Assembly (NCBI RefSeq): GCF_000350225.1
Contig: NW_005179258.1
Coordinates: 404,626 to 468,625, forward strand
From: Chondrus crispus
Taxonomy: Eukaryota > Rhodophyta > Florideophyceae > Gigartinales > Gigartinaceae
Direction of reading: 5' to 3'
Length of the DNA stretch: 64,000 bases
In this document: positions 1-10,663 of the stretch, piece by piece
How positions within the stretch are numbered: position 1 is the stretch's first letter
Layout of the letters: each line of letters starts with the position of its first letter
Notes under the pieces: model-generated
The model's input: the letters and a program-made list of their open reading frames with translations, nothing else
The model's database searches: none
What the model was told of the DNA's origin: nothing
Program-made: the position numbers and the translations under genes

Positions 1-1
1 T

Positions 2-502
2 GCCGTTTGCAACTCGTTGCGTGTTCTCGGCGCGCAACAGCTCGCCGATTCGTGTTGGGAGCACTTCAAGGAGAATACGAAGTCGTTCGTGCAGCATGGG
101 AGTCTTCTGCGACGTATTCGTGATCTGAGGGATGCCAACAAGCATCTCAAACGAGAGGAAGTAATTCTCAAGCCTATCTTCGGATCGGTCCCAACGATAG
201 GCAGACTTCTTGATGTCGAGTCGGGAGTGTATGTTGTCACGCTTGAGGGTAGTCCAAACAAGTTGCATACGGTGTGCGTATCTTCAAAGGATCATGTCAT
301 ATTGGATTGTATGGAACCATACCCCCTGCCCTTCTCCCTTCAAGCTTTGAAACTCTGTCTCGGTGATGGAGTTAGTCTGCTCTAAATTCGTGAAATGCGA
401 AAGGTCTGTCTTGTCCGTGCCTGCACCACAAGAGCGCTTAGCGCTTCCACTAAGCGTCGCAAACGTCGTAAGCTGAATGCGGAAAGCAACAAGTCGAAAT
501 AA
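2..502 (+). pseudogene. cysteine-peptidase-like reading frame, partial, one internal stop
   Basis: The frame is open from the window edge to a TAA at 383-385. It then stays open in the same frame for 38 codons rich in Lys/Arg (CTTRALSASTKRRKRRKL region) to TAA at 500-502, so one nonsense change probably split it. A Cys in AVCNSL lies at the very start, a His in KLHTV near nt 265 and an Asp in ILDCMEP near nt 305. The order Cys-His-Asp and their spacing recall papain-fold (C39- or Ulp-like) peptidases, but this is an impression, not a domain match. It converges on the pol of element A, whose last codon is 117 bp away. It could be an accessory gene of A or an unrelated transposon gene. The start lies outside the window. 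Confidence 0.4.
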
Positions 503-618
503 CCACGCTCTTTTCTCTTTTCTTGCTTATACGGGTTTCATGATAGCTATTGCATCTATTCTCTACATGCGTTAAACAATTTTATGCATAGCACTTGCCT
601 TAAGCTTTAACAAAGAAC
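503..618. other. AT-rich junction between convergent frames
   Basis: This 116-base AT-rich stretch separates the peptidase-like frame from the end of element A pol. I see no LTR end, primer site or polypurine tract here, so the 3' LTR of A must lie outside the window or be lost. Confidence 0.4.
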
Positions 619-3430
619 TTAGGCTTTAAACTTCATTTCACGATACAGGACGAGTCGGCGAGCATGAATAGGCTTCCTGGATACTCTTCCGTGCTGCGAC
701 TCTAGCACGTATCGCGGGTGGTGAACTTCCAAGATCCGGCACGGGCCGTAGAACTTGGAAACGAACACGGGCCATTTACTACCACCGAGTGAAGTTCCCC
801 GAGCGACGAGAACTTTGTCTCCCACTTCGAAGAAGTGAGACGACGACGCTACGAGCCTCTTTTCCACAGAAGCCCCTGAGCGAACTGCTCGTGGGACAGA
901 TCCAGTCAGAAGCTCCAAACGACGATGATGGTCTAAGGAAGGATCAACTAGGCTTGCACCTGTCTCTGCACTGGAATCCATCCGAGGTGGGACCCCATAC
1001 ATTAATTCGAATGGCGACACGCCGTTCTTCATGGCACGTCGGCGATATCTATACAGGACCTGGGTGAGTACTTTGTCCCACTCCATTCCAGTCCCAAGAA
1101 CTGTTTTACGGAGGGCAGCCTTCAAAGTTCCTACCATTCTCTCTGCTCTACCGTTAGACATGGGAGCGTAGGCGAGGACGGTGCGCCAAGTGATACCGTG
1201 CGGAGCCATGAAGCTAGAAACGGCTGAGGCTGTGAAGCACGTGGCGTTGTCAGACACAATAGTCTGCGGAGGGCCGAAAGAGTACATGATTTCTCTCTCG
1301 ACAAAGTTAAGAACCACTTGAGCAGTACTCTCTCTGGTGGCTATGGCAATCGGCCATCCCGTGAGATGTTCAACCGCGACTAACACGAAGCAGTTCCCGA
1401 ATGAGGTGGCAGGGAAGGGGCTGGCAAAGTCAACAGAGAACACACTAAACAAATTTTAAATAGGAAGACGCAAAGTTGTCTTATACCTGGGAATCGGACG
1501 TGCCTTCTGACACCCGTCGCAACTCTTCACATAGTCGCTCACGTCCTTATACACGGTCGGCCACCAGTATCTTTCCGTCACAAATTGACGAGTAGTCTTC
1601 AAGTCCCAATGACCAATGTCGTCATGGAAACCCTTCAGTACCTTTTCGCGGTCGGAAATTGGGGCAACAACGCGAAGACCATAAATGGTGCGGCGGAACA
1701 ACTTCGACTCCCACACAAGAAAGTTCTTCGAATTATTCTTCATGCGAGACTTCCTGTAATCATCCAACCCAACTGGTGTTTCGCCTTGCAGGTAGGACAT
1801 GATATCTTGGCAAGACTGTTCTAGGTCTTCTACAGAGTAGAATGGAGTTGTTATAGCAAGGGCAAGCTCTCCCTCCTCTTGGGAAGCAGGATTGTCGCCG
1901 GCTTTGGGTTGAATACGAGAAAGGTAATCGGTTGCACTGTTTGCCGATCCACGACGATATTCCACGGTGAAGTCGTACTCGGCCAGGAAGTTTAGAAAAC
2001 GAGCCAAACGACCATGGCTGTCTTTCTTGCAAAAGGTGTAACTAAGAGCCTGGTGATCAGTAACCCACTTGAAAGGTGTAGACGAAAGCACGTAAACACG
2101 ACATTTCTTCATAGCAAAGATGACCGCAAGCACCTCACGCTCACAAGCGGAGTATTTGCGCTCAGACGTATTCATAGTACGGCTTGCGTACTGGATGGGA
2201 TGTATTTTCCCATCTTCCTTCTTTTGAGCCAACACAGCCCCGACGGAGACCGATGAAGCATGTGTGTCAACGACAAAGGGCTTCTCGAAGTCTGGGTAAG
2301 GCAAGACTGGCGGACAAGTCAACTTTATGCGTATTTCATCAAAGGCTTCTTGCATTTCTCCTGTCCATTTCAATCTGCCGTTTCCGGATGTAGCCGCATG
2401 GAGTACCGCAGCAATGTCCGCAAACTTGCAGATGAAACGACGGTAGTAGCTTGCTAACCCGAGAAAGCTCCTAAGTGCAGTCGTAGTGGCTGGGATCGGT
2501 GCATTCCGAATTACTTCGACCTTGCTCGGGTCAACGGCAATCCCGCCCTTGTCCACAACATGACCGAGCAGCTTGAACTTTGTTTGAGCGAAGCTACACT
2601 TTGTCAGTTTAAGTTTAAGACCAGCCTCGTCACTCACTTCAAATACCTGCTGCAGGTGCCGAAGATGCTCTTCTATAGTCTTAGAGAACACCACAACGTC
2701 ATCGAGGTACACACGCACAAACCGCACTACGCGAAAGATTGTATCCATCATTCTCTGAAATGTCGAAGGCGCATTCATCAATCCAAAGGGCATGAATTCG
2801 TACCTATACGTCCCGTAGCGACAGACGAAAGTAGTCATTTCTTTGCATTGTTGTGCCATCCGAATTTGTCAGTAACCACTGAACAAATCCAGAGAAGTGA
2901 AGTACGCACTTCCTTCCAAGTCATCAAATATCTCCTCTATTTTCGGCAAAGGCCATCTGTCTGCCTTCATCTTGTGGTTCAGAGTGCGGTAATCAACACA
3001 GAAGCGCGGATTCCCATCTTTTTTGGATACGATGACGACCGGAAAGGACCATGCGGAGCTGGAAGGCGAGATGATTCCTGCTGCCAGAATTTTGTCCAGC
3101 TCTTTCTGCACAATTTCGTTATGCAAGGGAGCCATTCTCCTCGCAGAGTGATAGATCGGATTCGTATCATCTAACTCGAAATGGTGCTTAATTGGGACTT
3201 CAGCAGGCCGAAGGTCGTCACGGGATGTAGCAACGATACTCTTATCCATCAGTGCGGTCTCGATGACGCCTTGTGCTTCATTGTCGAGATGCACAAGTCT
3301 TTCCCGAAGAAATTTCACGGCCTTGTTGAGGACATTCGAATCAGGTGATTCTATTTCCTCATCTTCTCCCGTCGCTTCGTCCAGAGTCAATTCTAGCTCG
3401 AAAGGTTCATCGCCGAGGATGGCGACCACA
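619..3430 (-). pseudogene. element A: Ty3/gypsy pol fragment (RT, RNase H, integrase)
   Basis: Reading 3430 down to 619, one frame encodes, in order: a linker, RT (FCVDYRTLN, then FMPFGLMNAPSTFQ and VYLDDVVVF), RNase H (VDTHASSVSVGAVLAQ, WVTDHQAL), the HHCC zinc-binding module (GFHDDIGHW to SCDGCQKA) and the DDE integrase core (VFSVDFA, IVSDNAT, GRAERM), ending in an SH3-like tail. Two in-frame stops break it: TGA at 2869-2871 in place of the Trp of SGYWQI, and TAA at 1456-1458 just before the integrase core. All three catalytic acidic residues of the integrase are present. Gag and most of the protease region are missing because element B inserted at 3431. The integrase wording resembles oomycete gypsy elements. 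No LTR of A is visible. Confidence 0.9.
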
Positions 3431-3619
3431 TGTAGTGCAATACCCGTCTCGGGTAGAGGGGTGAAAGGAAGTGAAAAAGGAAAAATTGGATACAGTAGTC
3501 CGGGTTTGGGGGACACACGTGTGCAACGAAGCGCACGATTATTTTAATTATTTAATTTATTTACTAATTAGATCTAGAATCTAGAGCCGGGAGCTACTGT
3601 ACTCGCCCCGGCGGGGCTC

Positions 3620-3626
3620 TATATAA
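3620..3626 (+). promoter_or_regulatory. TATA box in B 5' LTR
   Basis: TATATAA lies in a GC-rich context about 190 bp into the LTR. C has TATATA at the same place (complement near 24224-24232), as does the B 3' LTR (near 31924). It is the likely start region for the sense genomic RNA. Confidence 0.55.
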
Positions 3627-3834
3627 CTTAGCCCTTTGACCGAACAAGTCAATAAACCAACCCGAGTTGCCGGAGTTGAATGTCGCCTTGATCGAAGTCC
3701 GTCTCTACCAAGACGCCCCCTTTTACCTAAGCCTACGGCATCCTCTATTGCTCGGGGGTTCCCTTTTCTTTTTCCTTTATTTCCCTATCCTTTTCTATCT
3801 CTAATTCTACCTATTCTTCCCTTATCTTGTGTTG

Positions 3835-4146
3835 GTGCCATCGGCCTCGGTTGCGACCGAACCGGTGTAGGTGTCTATGCCATCGAGCGACACAGTTGAC
3901 GTAGCGCTGCTACTGTGACCCATTTTCCGACGGAGACTGTTGCAACGACGTCTCCCTCGAAGGGCTCCGTCGTGTTACGAGCCAGTGTTTGTGCCATCGG
4001 CGTCGGTTGCGACCGAACCGGTGTAGTTGTTTCTAGCCATCGGGCGGCACAGTTGACGTAGCGCTGCTACTTTCATTTCATCCCGTCGAGCTGTGTTGCG
4101 AGGCCCCCGTCGAAGGCCTTGTCGCGTTACAAGGTGTCGATGAAGC
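3835..4146 (+). repeat. 156-bp tandem duplication inside the family-1 LTR
   Basis: GTGCCATCGGC followed by a related sequence recurs at 3835 and 3991, a period of 156 bases. The 3' LTR of C has the same duplication (complement anchors at 9957 and 10113), while the 5' LTR of C has one unit. The LTR lengths of 1,052 and 892 bp match loss of about one unit. Confidence 0.8.
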
Positions 4147-4452
4147 TCAACGAGCATTGGCCTTACAACCCAGTGGAACCGGGGTACCTACGTACGCGCC
4201 ACACCCCACACTCGTCGAGCAGTTCTCTTCCCAAGTCTCTACCACACCGATCCCGGGCCGGGCTATTTCTCTGTGCCCCCCCTATCAGGGATCTGAGCTA
4301 CTACGAGTCGCAAGCTCGTTTAAACGGAGAAGGGAGAGTCGGACACTCCGTAGCGCTGTGCCATCGGCAGTTCTTCTTTTTGCTGCTGTTGTTGTGTTTG
4401 CTGGACCATCGGACCGCGGTCTCTGCCTGACAGGCGCATTGCACTACAAAAG

Positions 4453-4470
4453 TGGTCTCCCGACCTAGAA
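4453..4470 (+). promoter_or_regulatory. primer binding site of element B
   Basis: TGGTCTCCCGACCTAGAA begins four bases after the LTR end. The complement ends in ...CCA and can fold as a tRNA 3' half: acceptor strand, then a T-stem strand starting with the conserved C. The same 18 bases occur in C, F and E. I cannot name the tRNA. Confidence 0.8.
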
Positions 4471-4611
4471 TTTTGCGTACAGGAGACCTGACCTAGAAAC
4501 TGCGTAAGCTGAAACGGACTACAGGAGTTTTCTCTGCGACGTAAGTTTATTCAGGTGCTGTAACGTTTTCTAGTTTTTGTGTTAAGTTAGGTTCGTTTTT
4601 GGAAACGAACC
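4471..4611 (+). other. element B leader
   Basis: This is the untranslated leader between the primer site and the gag ATG. It contains a second, degenerate primer-site-like block (CAGGAGACC then GACCTAGAA, about 4481-4500), which is tandemly amplified in element C. Confidence 0.6.
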
Positions 4612-6858
4612 ATGTCGACAAGCGCCCCCGGGGACGTCGGTCCCGGGGCGAGCAGAATCGGATCGGCAAGGGCGTCGAGGATCCCGCGAGGTCCTCGCAC
4701 CCGAGGCCAGGCCAATACGGCCACGGATCCCGAAGGTTAAGAATCCCCGACGGGGATTGAAGCCGACAAGGATAATCTATCCCACAGGTTCGAGAAGATG
4801 GGCGAGGAAATTCGCCAAGAGATGACGAAAAATCTCGAGGCTGAATTAGCCCTCGTCCGGAAGCAACTGGAGTTGCAAGCATCCGAGTTCCACACCGTTT
4901 TAGGAGAGCTATCGGCTCGAGTGGATCTCGTCGAGAAGGAGCGAGGTGATGCGACCGACGGTCTGGAGCCGGAGGTCCTAGCTTCGTTGAAAATTTCGGT
5001 CAAGGACGCAAGGCGCGACGCGAATCAAGCTTTGGAGTCCTTAGGTAAATTTAGAAGCAGTATCCACGACAGGTTTGACCGCGCCGCTCATCGCCTCAAG
5101 GACCTTGAACAGGTCGCTGGGCAAGAGCCGCTCCCGACGGGTCGAGAAGGCGACCGTCGATCGAAGAAGGACAAGGCGGCGGTACAGCGGAGTTCCAAGT
5201 CGAAGACTTCGAAGAAGAATCTGCGACGCCCGAGCAAGAGTCACGGTAGTGACGAGCCAGAGGACCAAGACTCAATAGCCGAGTCGAATGGCCTTTCCGA
5301 AGATGGTGACGACGGTTCGTCGAACCATGCCAGCGATTCCGAACATCGTTCCGAGGAAGGAAAAGGAATTTCGCAGGGCAAGAAAATTACCTCCAGACGG
5401 GGCGGGATCACTTCGTCCGCCTCGCGGAGAGACAAGGACGCTGAGCCAGAGGACGTCGCAACGCGACGCGGGCCGCGATGGGAGGAGTTGGAGGAGCTGA
5501 ATCCGACCAACTACCTCTTCAAGAAGTTACTTTCGTACCGAACGTACCGCTTGCGGAACCCGCAGACATATTTGTCAAGTTCCCGGCGGACCGCCGTGCG
5601 AAAAATCAGGAGAGATATTCCATCTAAGGTGAAGAAGGACAACACGTTCACAGGTGAGGACGGGGTCCTTGTGTTGGATTTTTTGGCGAAATTAGTTCAA
5701 GAGTTTGATACTCAAGAAATGAACGAGGGGCAAGCGATCCGATTGTTGCCCGAATTTCTAAGTGGCATCGCCTTGATACAGTACACTTCGGTGTCTCAGA
5801 CGGCCGCGTCCCATCACGGAAAGGTATCCGTTTGGCCGGAGGCCGTACAGTGGTTGTTGACGAGTTTCGCAACCGGCGAGGCGATCCGTCAAGCCGTGCT
5901 CGCATTGCGAGAAGTTCAGCAAAGACCGTCTGAAGACGAGATGGAATTTTATATCCGTCTGACGGACGCGAGCAATCGATGTGGAAACGTATATTCGATG
6001 GAAGAACATATGACGATGTTTATTGAAAGACTCGATTCGAGTATCAAGCCGATGGTATCTCAATACCAACAAGACAATCGGGACGTTTCGTTTTTGAGAC
6101 TAGTTAATTACGCGAAGGCGCGTGGCTCGGCGAGCCGCGCTAAGGACAAGAAGACCAAGAAGGTCAAGATTCAGACGCCGTCGACGTTCAGGGCGGGGAA
6201 GAAGCCGAGGGCTTCTTATCCCGGTCGTAAGGGTCACGCCGCCGTCCACTTAGCCGAGTCAATCTCCGCGTCAGATGAACGCGGTGCGCACGGAAACAGC
6301 GAAAATCAGTATGAAGGAGCATTGGTAACCGAAGGCAATTTTATTGAGCCATCGGAGGGCTACGGACATGAGGACTACGGGGCAAGCGGGTCGTCAACTC
6401 TACCGACGCCCACATACACGACGGAGTCGTTTTCAGAGCCCACGGATCCCGTGATGACGTTTCGGGGGCGCGGCCACACGCCGGCGCCGCGCATTCCGAT
6501 GGAAGACAAGGGTACGACGTTTCGAAGGCCAGGCTGGATGGGAAGGCCGCAACATCAAGGAAGGCCGCCGGCCCGTGGAGGACCTAGGCCGCAACATCCC
6601 GTCAAGAAGCACGGACTGGTGTGCTATCATTGTCACGAAATGGGGCACGCCGCGCCAACGTGTGTTCTTTCCCTCCGGGAAATGCACCGATTTTTGGGAA
6701 ATTATGAGGCGTTGTCTCCGATGGAGAGATTACGGATACCATCGACGAGTTATCTGAAGGTCAAGAGTTGGTTCGATTCGCATACGGCGAGCACGCCGAG
6801 TGCTTCAACGCCGAGGTCGAACCAACCCTTCCGAGGGCCCGCCGCTGGGCCCGCGTAG
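4612..6858 (+). pseudogene. gag: element B gag, one nonsense codon
   Basis: Gag is the capsid/nucleocapsid polyprotein. ATG at 4612 aligns with the gag start of element C (MSTSAPGDVGPGAS). TAA at 4738-4740, codon 43, replaces the CAA of C; downstream the frame is open to TAG at 6856-6858. Order: Pro/Ser/Arg-rich N-terminus, coiled coil (about 4800-5120), charged Lys/Ser/Asp-rich linker, capsid-like domain (NPTNYLFKKLLSYRTYRLR to MVSQYQQDNRD, about 5500-6080), basic linker, and a CCHC zinc knuckle CYHCHEMGHAAPTC near 6620-6662. The last 150 bases overlap the pol frame. If translation restarted at 4798 a product lacking 62 residues could be made, but I infer the gene is defective. Confidence 0.88.
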
Positions 6859-9501
6859 TCGGACGTGAGAAGGAACCCGCCGCCGCAGGGAAACTAGAGA
6901 GGGGAATCTCGAGGGAGTCACGAGAGGCGCAGGTTCAACGTACTGCGTCCGGGACTCAGTCCCGTTCCCCGTCTCTAGCAAGAAGGGAAGGCCTCGATGA
7001 GGAGGTTGTTGGATTGGCGGATAAGCCCAAAGAGCCGGCCCAAGTCAAGAGAATTTTGAGCCGAGCCCGAGATCATCCGCTGGAAGAAGTTCGAAGGCCC
7101 TGGTACAGGGTTAAGCGAAGGGAGTGCCCCGAGAAGATTTTGGTTCTTGCCCTAAAAAACTACAAAGTTTAAGCGGACATTGGACCAACAGTCGGATTGA
7201 TGAGCCGGGTGTTGTCTGTATTAGACACCGGCGCGGGACCAAACCTTGTGCGAAAATCGGAACTCCCGGCTGGAATGGAATCTCTAGTGTCCTACGGACC
7301 GACCCAAGACATTGGCGACGCGAACACTAGGCCACTCCGGACTCTCGGCACAATTAGAATGCCTGTGAGGCTTGGAAAATTTGTGGCCGCAGCCGAGTTT
7401 ATTGTATGCGAAAAACTAGCAGTCCCGCTAATTCTAGGCGCGGACTACTGTGACCGGTTTGTGGAAGCAATTTATCCAAGGAATAAAACGGTTGAGTTGG
7501 CGGATTTCTCGGAGGTTCCGATAGTTAGGCGGTTCTCGACGAGAAAAGGGAAGAAGAATCTCGTCCCGGGAGAGGACGAGAATGATGGAAAGGTGGAGCG
7601 AATTTCCCCTAAGGTACGACTATCGAGTCAGGGACGCAACGCGTCGTGGAATGCACCTCGAAGAAGGCGGGCTTGGTTGTGGTTCAGCCGTACTCGTCGT
7701 TGTACGAAAGGCACGGGTTGACGTGCACGAATAGTGTCGTTCAGGTTGAGCCTGACGGGCCATTTCGTTTACTCGTTGCGAATTTTAGGACGTACCCTGT
7801 CAGGGTGCAAAAAGGCCAAGTGGTGGCAGAAGTATTACCACACCCGAGGGCCGCGCTCGAGAGCAAAACCACCATTGGTGAAGTTCTCGGAATTCAAAAA
7901 AGGAAGAAGGAAAATTTTCCTAATTCCACAAAGACGCCTAAGGGCGAGACAATATGCGAACTGAAGGATCAAGAGCGCGAGGACCAGCCAGAAGAACGGT
8001 CGAGTGGGCTCTCTGCGACGGCATCGTCGAAGCCGGAGCCGCGGATTGAGCCCCCACCGCTGGACGTGGAGGACCTCGACCTGAGCCACGTGCCGGACCG
8101 GCTGCGCGAGCAGTTCTGTCGGATGTTGAAGAAGTATTCAAGGATGTGGGATGGGACGCTTGGTGAAATTAATACCACAGTCCATCGGATCGAGTTGATC
8201 CCCGAGACTCGTCCCATCGCACAAGCCCCGTATCGGGCCGGGCCTAAAGCCCGCGAAGTAGAAGATGCAGAGGTGCAGAAGATGTTAGAGGCAGGAGTGA
8301 TAGAACCAGCGCAGTCAGAATGGGCGTCGCCCGTGTTGCTGGTGCCCAAGCCGGATGGGTCAATGCGTTTTTGCGTAGACTACCGCAGGCTGAACGCAGT
8401 GACGGTGAAGGACACGTACCCCTTACCGCGCATGGATGAGTGCCTGGACTCGCTTGGTGACACCAAGGTTTTCTCCGCGTTGGACACGATCTCGAGATAT
8501 TGGCAGGTGCCTATCCCTGAGCGCGACCACGACAAGACAGCATTTTCGTGTCACTCAGGACTGTATCGCTTCTCAAGAATGCCCTTCGGGCTAACTAACG
8601 CGCCAGCGACGTTTCAGAGAGCAATGGATATCCTGCTCTCTCCGTTCCGTTGGAAGTGCTGTATGGTGTATCTGGACGACATAATAATTTTTAGCAAGTC
8701 ATGGGAGGAGCACATCGTGCACGTAGATGAAATACTGTCTGTATTGGAGAAGGCCGGTGTGAAGCTCAAGCTTCGCAAGTGTGAATTTTTCGTCGAAAAG
8801 ATCAAGTACCTGGGCCATGTAGTTCGGCCAGGTACATTGGAAGTGGACGCTGCGCGAACCGTCGCATTGGAACAAGTGAGGTACCCTCAAACGCAGACCC
8901 AGCTCAGGAGCTTCTTGGGACTTTGTAATGTCTACCGCAGATTCGTTCCGCATTATGCGAAAATCGCGCATCCGCTCAACCAACTGTTGAAGAAAGGACA
9001 ACCGTTCCAGTTCGAAGGATTCGACGAACCGTGCAAGAAAGCTTTTCATAAGCTCAAGGACGCCATCTTAGCACCGCCGGTGTTGGCGCTGCCGAAGAAG
9101 GACCTACCCTACTCGGTAGATACCGATGCAAGCGACTATCAAATTGGCGCTGCATTATTTCAAACACACCCGGATGCGCGACGCAAACCCATTGGGTTCT
9201 TTTCAAGAACGTTAGCCGCAGCTGAGAGAAACTATTCGGTATCAGAAAAAGAATGTCTAGCGGTAATTTGGGCCGTACAGACTTTAAGACCATATCTATA
9301 TGGCGAGCACTTCATCGTGCATACCGACCATGCCTCATTGAGGTGGTTGATGAACGTAACCGACCCCAGCGGGAGATTAATCCGATGGAGGCTACGCCCC
9401 TCGGAATTTGATTTTGAAATCAAGTACAAAAAGGGAAAGGCCAACAGCCAAGCGGACGCTTTGTCAAGGTTGCGGACCGCAGGAGAAACCGTCGACGAAA
9501 T
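6708..9501 (+). pseudogene. pol: element B pol, first part: protease, RT, RNase H
   Basis: The pol frame is -1 to gag and opens at 6708, overlapping gag by 150 bases. The protease triad is in VLDTGAGPNLV (about 7215). RT runs from FCVDYRRLN through MPFGLTNAPATFQ to VYLDD (8669-8680). RNase H has VDTDASDYQIG, EKECLAV and HTDHASLRWL, ending GKANSQADALSR. Defects: TAA at 7170-7172, where C has a Tyr codon, and a 16-base deletion near 7617 relative to C, which shifts the frame so that the protease is on one frame and RT on another (open from about 7646). The coding sequence is cut at 9501 by element C, in the ETVDEI stretch, and resumes in frame at 24454. Confidence 0.9.
9497..9501. repeat. target site duplication, left copy (GAAAT) of element C
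   Basis: GAAAT lies immediately left of the C LTR and again at 24449-24453 immediately right of it. It is a five-base duplication, usual for Ty3/gypsy integration. Confidence 0.9.
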
Positions 9502-10553
9502 TGTAGTGCAATACGCCTGTCGGGCAGAGACCGCGGTCCGATGGTCCAGCAAAAACAACAACAGCAACAAAAAGAAGAACTGCCGACGGCACAGCGCTAC
9601 GGAGTGTCCGACTCTCCCTTCTCCGTTTAAACGAGCTTGCTACTCGTAGTAGCTCGGATCCCTGATGGGGGGGGGGCACAGAGAAATAGCCCGGCCCGGG
9701 ATCGGTGTGGTAGAGACTTGCGAAGAGATCTGCTCGACGAGTGTGGAGTGGGGCGCGTACGTAGGTACCCCAGTTCCACTGGGTTCTAAGGCCAATGCTC
9801 GTTGAGCTTCTTCGACACCTTGTAACAAGACAAGGCCTTCGACGGGGGCGTCGCAACGCAGCCCGACGGGATGAAATGAAAATAGCAGCGCTACGTCAAC
9901 CGTGCCGCCCGATGGCTCGAAACACCTACACCGGTTAGGTCGCAACCGACACCGATGGTACCAACACTGGCTCGTAATACGACGGAGCCCTTCGACGGAG
10001 ACGTCGTTGCAACGGTCTCCGTCGGAAAATGGGTCACAGTAGCAGCGCTACGTCAACTGTGTCGCCCGAAGGCTCGAAACACCTACACCGGTTCGGTCGC
10101 AACCGAGGCCGATGGCACCAACACGAGATAAGGGAAAAATAGGTAGAATTAGAGATAGAAAAGGATAGGGAAATAAAGGAAAGAGAAAAGGGAACCCCGA
10201 GCGATAGAGGATGCCGTAGGCTTAGGTAAAAGGGAGCGTCTTGACAGAGACGGACTTCGACCAAGGCGACATTCAACTCCGGCAACTCGGGTTACCTTTA
10301 CTGACTTGGTCGTCAGAGGGCTTAGGTATATATCGCCCCGCCGGAGCCAGTACAGTAGCTCGCGGTGCTAGATCCTAGATCTAATCTAGTGTCAGCAAAA
10401 TTAATGCCAACTAATTAACTAAATAAAATAAAATAATTAAAAATTAAAACTGTGCAATTATTCACACGTGTGTCCCCCAAACCCAGACTACTTTTCATAT
10501 CCAAATGTTTTCCTTTCTTCTCACCCCCCTTTCCAGGTGCGTATTGCACTACA
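9502..10553 (-). repeat. 3' LTR of element C (1,052 bp)
   Basis: Bounded by TGTAGTGCAAT and ATTGCACTACA. It carries two copies of the 156-bp internal unit. On its right edge (upstream in C) is a polypurine tract, and the antisense ORF starts 110 bp away, so this LTR is the natural place for an antisense promoter. Confidence 0.9.
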
Positions 10554-10567
10554 TATCCCCCTTCTGA
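10554..10567 (-). promoter_or_regulatory. polypurine tract of element C
   Basis: Read on the minus strand, TCAGAAGGGGGATA abuts the 3' LTR. B has AGGAGGGGGATA and F has AAGAAGGGGGATC at the same junction. It would prime plus-strand DNA synthesis. Confidence 0.75.
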
Positions 10568-10663
10568 GCGCTCTCGCGCAGCGGCTTCACTCCCTTGCTT
10601 CCCAACTTCTTCCTTTTTCTTCCGACCATCGGTCGCCGCTCGCGTGAGAGTAAGACAATCTCC

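Larger units (their letters stand above)
3431..4448 (+). repeat. 5' LTR of element B (1,018 bp)
   Basis: The LTR starts TGTAGTGCAAT and ends ATTGCACTACA, a perfect 11-base terminal inverted repeat, with the primer binding site four bases downstream. It has a TATATAA at 3620-3626 and an AATAAA near 3650. It contains two units of a 156-bp tandem repeat (from 3835 and 3991). Its U3 part differs from B's own 3' LTR far more than the 3' LTR differs from the LTRs of element C. Confidence 0.9.

Noticed and set aside
2560-3174. A 204-codon plus-strand ORF opposite A pol
   Set aside because: Mirror of the RT region on the minus strand, with no independent motif.
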